From positions 310,001 through 374,000 of the forward strand of contig JAVJST010000011.1 in NCBI GenBank assembly GCA_040219295.1: a stretch of 64,000 nt of DNA, given 5' to 3'. This document shows positions 60,550-64,000 of this stretch, one piece after another. Position numbers and translations under genes: made by a program. The stretch's first letter is position 1. Each line of letters opens with the position of its first letter. The DNA is from JAVJST01 sp040219295 (GTDB taxonomy: Bacteria > Pseudomonadota > Alphaproteobacteria > Rhodospirillales > Casp-alpha2). The notes under the pieces were generated by a model. It saw nothing but the letters and a program-made list of their open reading frames with translations. It was not told the DNA's origin and did no database searches.

Positions 60550-61519
60550 CGTTCATGGCCTCGTCGAGCAGGCCCTCGATTACCGCCTCGTCCGCCCAGT
60601 CGAGGATCAACGGCGCGGCAACGATTCCGTGACGGTCGGCCGGCGACAGCCGCACCAGGTCCTTCTCCGTCGTCACCAGCACGGCGTCAAGCAACGCCGC
60701 ATCGTCTTGCAATCGCTGCAGTTCCGCGGGCGAATACGGGTGATGATCGGGGAATCCGCGCGTCTCGGCCAGGGTCAGGCCGGCGTCGGCAAGGGCATCG
60801 AAGAATTTGTCGGGGCGCCCGATCCCGGCGAAGGCGAGGACGCGGCGGTCGGCGAGATCGCGGACCACGGGATCGAGCGCTGCCCCGACGCGGGCGACGG
60901 CGACTCCGGCCGGTGCGCGTACTGCGACATTGTGCTGGTCCCCGCCAATCACCACCATGGCGTCGGCCCGCCGCAGGCCGACATGCACCGGCTCGCGCAA
61001 CGGGCCAGCCGGAATCAGGTAGCCGTTGCCAAAACCGAAACCGCCGTCGACCACGACCAGCGACAGATCCTTGGCGACCGACGGATCCTGGAAACCGTCG
61101 TCGAGAATGATGGCCTCCGCGCCTCCCTGAACCGCGTGGCGGCAGCCTTTACTGCGGTCGTCGGCAACCCACGTCGGCGCGGTGCGGGCCAGCAGCAGGG
61201 CCTCGTCACCGACGTCGGCAGCACCGTCCGCTTCGTTGACGAGGTGCGGCCCGAACACCGTCCCGCCGTAGCCGCGGGTCAGAACGTGGACGTTGACCCC
61301 GCGCGAACGGAGCCGGGCGACGAGGTCGATCACCACCGGGGTCTTGCCCGCGCCGCCGGCGACCAGGTTGCCGACGCAGATCACCGGCACCACCGGTCTC
61401 GTCGTCCGTCCGAAACGCAGCCGAAGCGCCGTTGCCATGCCGTAAAGACAACCCGCCGGGGCAAGGGCCAGTGCCAGCGCGCCCCCCATGCCGGGACGCC
61501 AGAACGCCGGCGACTTCAT
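60539..61519 (-). CDS. lpxK: Tetraacyldisaccharide 4'-kinase
   Basis: 326 residues from ATG 61519. P-loop VAGGAGKTPVV at about 51-61, then VHVLTRGYGGTVFGPHLV, IILDDGFQDPSVAKDL with conserved DDGFQ, and GFPDHHPYSPAEL. It phosphorylates the 4' position of lipid IVA precursor at the inner membrane. Coupled to waaA by an ATGA overlap. Confidence 0.94.
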   Translation of the reverse strand: MKSPAFWRPGMGGALALALAPAGCLYGMATALRLRFGRTTRPVVPVICVGNLVAGGAGKTPVVIDLVARLRSRGVNVHVLTRGYGGTVFGPHLVNEADGAADVGDEALLLARTAPTWVADDRSKGCRHAVQGGAEAIILDDGFQDPSVAKDLSLVVVDGGFGFGNGYLIPAGPLREPVHVGLRRADAMVVIGGDQHNVAVRAPAGVAVARVGAALDPVVRDLADRRVLAFAGIGRPDKFFDALADAGLTLAETRGFPDHHPYSPAELQRLQDDAALLDAVLVTTEKDLVRLSPADRHGIVAAPLILDWADEAVIEGLLDEAMNDGR

Positions 61520-62814
61520 GATGCGACGACCCGGGTATCGACCCAGGATCGCTCGGGCAGTCGGCCGACGAGCGCGTCCATGACAGCATCGAGGACCGAA
61601 GCCTCGGCCTCGGCGAACGACCGCGCCCGCGCGCCCTGTGCCGCAGCTTCGTCGGCGTCCGTCAGCAACGCGCCGAGCTTGGCCACGAGCCCGGCCTCGT
61701 CCGCGACCCGGCAGGCCGCACCGGCCTCCAGCATCCGCGCCGACAGTTCCTCGAAGTTCTGCATGTTGGGGCCGAACAGCACCGGCTTGGCGAAGCGCGC
61801 GGGCTCGATGGGGTTCTGGCCGCCCTCCAGGGTCATCGACTTGCCGATGAAAACGATGTCGGCGAGCCGGTAGAACAGACCGAGTTCGCCGACCGTATCG
61901 GCGACGTAGATGTCGTCCGTCGCACCGGGCAGCGCCTCATCGACCCCTCGGCGGGCAACCCGCAGCCCCTGTTTCGCGAGCTCGGCGACGATCGCCGCGC
62001 CTCGGTCCGGATGGCGCGGCACGACGATGGTCAGCAGACCGGGATGGCGGGCCGCGAGTTCGCGATGCACGCGGCCGGCGATGCGTTCCTCGCCGGCATG
62101 GGTGCTGGATGCCAGCCAGCACGGCCGCCCGGCGATGGCCGCCGAAAGGGCGGCGACGGCGGCATCGTCGGCCGGCAGCGGATCGGCGGCGAGCTTGAGA
62201 TTTCCGAAGGACGCGGTGTTGGCCGCACCGAGCTGGCGGAACCGGTCGGCATCGGTCTCCGTCTGTCCGAGACAGATGTCGAAACAGCCGAGCAGTTCAC
62301 GCACCACGTTCGGGTGGCGTTGCCACTTCTCGAACGAGCGGCCCGACATCCGGCCGTTGACCAGCGCCATGGGCACCCCGCTGCGACGGCATTCGAGCAG
62401 AAGATTGGGCCATAGTTCGGATTCGAACCACAACGCCCGGTCGGGACGCCAGTGTTGAAGGAAGCGCCGCACCCACGCCGGCCGGTCGACGGGTATGTAT
62501 TGGTGAACGGCGCCGGCGGGCAGGCGCTCGGCCAGCAACGTCGCCGATGTCACGGTGCCGGTGGTGACAAGAATGTTGAGGTCGGAACGATGCTCCCGCA
62601 TCCAGCCGATGACCGGCAGCATGGAAAGCGCTTCACCGACACTGGCACCATGCATCCAGACCAGGGGGCCCGCCGGCCGAGGTAGCGACGGCACGCCCAG
62701 CCTTTCGCTGAAGCGCGCGCGGTCCTCGCGGCCGCGCACCCGCCGGCGCGCGAGATAGGCGCGGATCAGCGGCAGACCGGCAATGGTCGCAAATCGGTAG
62801 AGCGCGAGCTTCAT
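61516..62814 (-). CDS. waaA: 3-deoxy-D-manno-octulosonic acid transferase
   Basis: 432 residues from ATG 62814. Membrane-anchoring N-terminus, GPLVWMHGASVGEALSM, ESELWPNLLLECRR, the nucleotide-binding STHAGEE, and FIGKSMTLEGGQNPIEPA at the C-terminal donor site. It adds Kdo from CMP-Kdo to lipid A precursor. Overlaps the DUF374 gene by 4 bp upstream and lpxK downstream. Confidence 0.93.
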   Translation of the reverse strand: MKLALYRFATIAGLPLIRAYLARRRVRGREDRARFSERLGVPSLPRPAGPLVWMHGASVGEALSMLPVIGWMREHRSDLNILVTTGTVTSATLLAERLPAGAVHQYIPVDRPAWVRRFLQHWRPDRALWFESELWPNLLLECRRSGVPMALVNGRMSGRSFEKWQRHPNVVRELLGCFDICLGQTETDADRFRQLGAANTASFGNLKLAADPLPADDAAVAALSAAIAGRPCWLASSTHAGEERIAGRVHRELAARHPGLLTIVVPRHPDRGAAIVAELAKQGLRVARRGVDEALPGATDDIYVADTVGELGLFYRLADIVFIGKSMTLEGGQNPIEPARFAKPVLFGPNMQNFEELSARMLEAGAACRVADEAGLVAKLGALLTDADEAAAQGARARSFAEAEASVLDAVMDALVGRLPERSWVDTRVVAS

Positions 62815-63530
62815 GACGTTGTCTCGACAGGCTTGAGCGGCGCCGGATCGATCACCGCCTGGCCGACCATGCGATCGGCTTCGGCAGTGATGACGTTGAG
62901 GCCGTCCTCGATCGCCCGGCGCGCAGCGTCGAGCGCCGATGCGTCCGCGTCGCGCGGCACGCTGACCGGGCTGCCCCAGACGATAACGCCCCTGTTGAAG
63001 GGCCAGGCAACGACGAACCGGTCCCAGGTGCCGAGCACACGCCGCCGGGCCACCGCGTACGTCGCCGGAATGACCGGAACACCCGACAGCTTGGCGACCG
63101 CCGCGATACCGTCGCTGGCCCGCATCCGGGGGCCGCGCGGACCATCCGGCGTGATGCCGACATAGCCGCCGGCCTTGAGGGTCGAGACCATCTTGCGAAG
63201 CGCGGCGGTGCCGCCCCTCGTGCTCGATCCGGTGACCGTATCGATCCCGAAGTGAGAGACCGTCTTGGCGATCAGGCGCCCGTCGCGGTGTTCTGAAATC
63301 AGCATCTCGATATCGCGGCCGCGCCGCCAGCAATAGGGCATCATCAGCAGCCGGCCATGCCAGAACGCAAGGATGAACGGCTTGCCCGCATCCCAGAACG
63401 CATCGGGAACGTCGCCGCGAACGATCTCCCACCGCGTCGTCGCGTGAACCAGGCGGATGTAGAGCGCGCCGACGAAACAGAGGACACCACGGACCCCGTC
63501 ATTCGCCAGCAATCGCTTGAGCGGCCGCAC
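62811..63530 (-). CDS. DUF374 lysophospholipid acyltransferase-like protein
   Basis: 239 residues. Short hydrophobic N-terminus, then AFWHGRLLMMPYCW, ISEHRDGRLIAKTVSHFG, GSSTRGGTAALRKMV and ITPDGPRGPRM: the DUF374 family, related to PlsC/LpxL acyltransferases and regularly found beside waaA in alphaproteobacteria. Exact acyl acceptor unknown; a very-long-chain or secondary acyl step on lipid A is one idea. Coupled to waaA. Confidence 0.88.
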   Translation of the reverse strand: MRPLKRLLANDGVRGVLCFVGALYIRLVHATTRWEIVRGDVPDAFWDAGKPFILAFWHGRLLMMPYCWRRGRDIEMLISEHRDGRLIAKTVSHFGIDTVTGSSTRGGTAALRKMVSTLKAGGYVGITPDGPRGPRMRASDGIAAVAKLSGVPVIPATYAVARRRVLGTWDRFVVAWPFNRGVIVWGSPVSVPRDADASALDAARRAIEDGLNVITAEADRMVGQAVIDPAPLKPVETTS

Positions 63531-63541
63531 GATCCGCGCCC

Positions 63542-64000
63542 CTAGGCCCCGGCGGCCCGGACGCCCGCCGGATCACCGGCCGCGTCGCCGTCGAGGTCGG
63601 CAACCGAATCGTTGTCGGCCCGGCCGAACTGCATGGCGTAGTACCGCGCGTAATGACCGCCGCTGGCCAGCAGCTCTTCGTGCGTGCCCTTCTCCACGAC
63701 CGCGCCCTGGTCGAGGACATAGATGATGTCGGCGTGCTGCACCGTCGACAACCGGTGGGCAATCACCACCGACGTGCGGTCCGTCATCAGGTGGTCGAGC
63801 GCATCGCGCACGTGTCGTTCGGACTCGCTGTCGAGCGCCGAGGTCGCCTCGTCGAGCAGCAGGATCGGCGCATCCTTGAGGATCGCCCGCGCGATCGCGA
63901 TGCGCTGGCGCTGCCCGCCCGAGAGCTTGGCGCCCTGTTCGCCGACCACGGTGTCGTAGCCGTCGGGCATGGCCGTAACAAAGTCGTGGGCGGCCGCCGC
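63542..64000 (-). CDS. MsbA-like ABC exporter, C-terminal part (cut by window edge)
   Basis: The last about 152 codons. Signature LSGGQRQRIAIARAI, Walker B ILLLDEATSALD, H-loop VVIAHRLSTV, and an acidic tail after YYAMQF. The Walker A motif and transmembrane domain are outside the window. Position next to DUF374, waaA and lpxK suggests MsbA-type lipid A-core flippase, but a general multidrug or lipid exporter is not excluded. Confidence 0.8.
   Translation of the reverse strand, partial: AAAAHDFVTAMPDGYDTVVGEQGAKLSGGQRQRIAIARAILKDAPILLLDEATSALDSESERHVRDALDHLMTDRTSVVIAHRLSTVQHADIIYVLDQGAVVEKGTHEELLASGGHYARYYAMQFGRADNDSVADLDGDAAGDPAGVRAAGA

Noticed and set aside
1..64000. CRISPR arrays, rRNA genes, known riboswitches or insertion-sequence transposases
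   Set aside because: No regularly spaced direct repeats beyond the three 15-bp units at 45922, no rRNA-like stretch, no recognisable riboswitch core and no transposase motif were seen on either strand.

Overview
The window is high-GC DNA that reads as an alphaproteobacterial chromosome, probably Rhodospirillales or a near relative. The pointers are a class II DAHP synthase, DUF3576, DUF3035 (BamF-type) and DUF1244 proteins, a Coq7 ubiquinone hydroxylase, a separate CimA citramalate synthase, and the gene orders tadA-rluB-rsmD-(mutL), ribF-(ileS)-lspA and msbA-like/DUF374/waaA/lpxK/lpxL. The genus cannot be named from the sequence alone. Almost all of the window is housekeeping DNA on both strands, with four accessory-looking stretches.

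Layout. 1-6 kb: the start of a cupin/JmjC protein, three sulfotransferases (two with TPR arms), a DUF3576 lipoprotein and a porin with a clear terminator. 6-11.8 kb: succinate-semialdehyde dehydrogenase, a class III cyclase, a lipoprotein, glutathione reductase and a CBS protein. 11.9-18.9 kb: a third TPR-sulfotransferase, a HisA-like paralogue, AroG (class II), nicotinate phosphoribosyltransferase and a Bcr/CflA efflux pump. 18.9-31.2 kb: an unknown Pro-rich protein, GltX, CysS, a repeat-containing gap, an MFS transporter, an HisKA-PAS-PAS-GGDEF-EAL protein, CimA and a TrmJ-like methyltransferase. 31.2-36.4 kb: a translationally coupled yqaA-dsbB-coq7 operon, tRNA-Leu(CAA), several small conserved proteins, TadA, RluB-like and RsmD.

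36.4-39.05 kb is a scar. After intact rsmD and a CheY-like gene come a 3' fragment of mutL joined to a 3' fragment of rsmD, then a small mercury-type module, then intact mutL. The module has MerR with the full cysteine triad, a thioredoxin/MerC-like membrane fusion and a CxxC mini-thioredoxin, but no merA. 39-49.3 kb: MutL, Pgi, an M16 peptidase pair, a BamF-like lipoprotein, LspA and IleS. 49.5-54 kb: a type III restriction-modification pair separates ileS from ribF, and the middle of mod is markedly AT-richer than its surroundings. 54.4-64 kb: RibF, PurD, XseA, an M23 peptidase, small proteins, and the lipid A/Kdo cluster (LpxL-type, LpxK, WaaA, DUF374 acyltransferase, ABC exporter C-terminus).

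The least expected signal is a pair of related elements at about 23.14-23.41 kb and 54.00-54.30 kb. Each begins with a near-consensus sigma70-type promoter, continues into a shared CACC...ATGGTGAATA segment, has a variable middle, and ends in a 50-bp block that is 44/50 identical between the copies. They may be mobile or RNA-producing repeats. Other dispersed repeats lie at 34.39 and 37.33 kb. All functional names are inferred from motifs and context read by eye; no database search was run.
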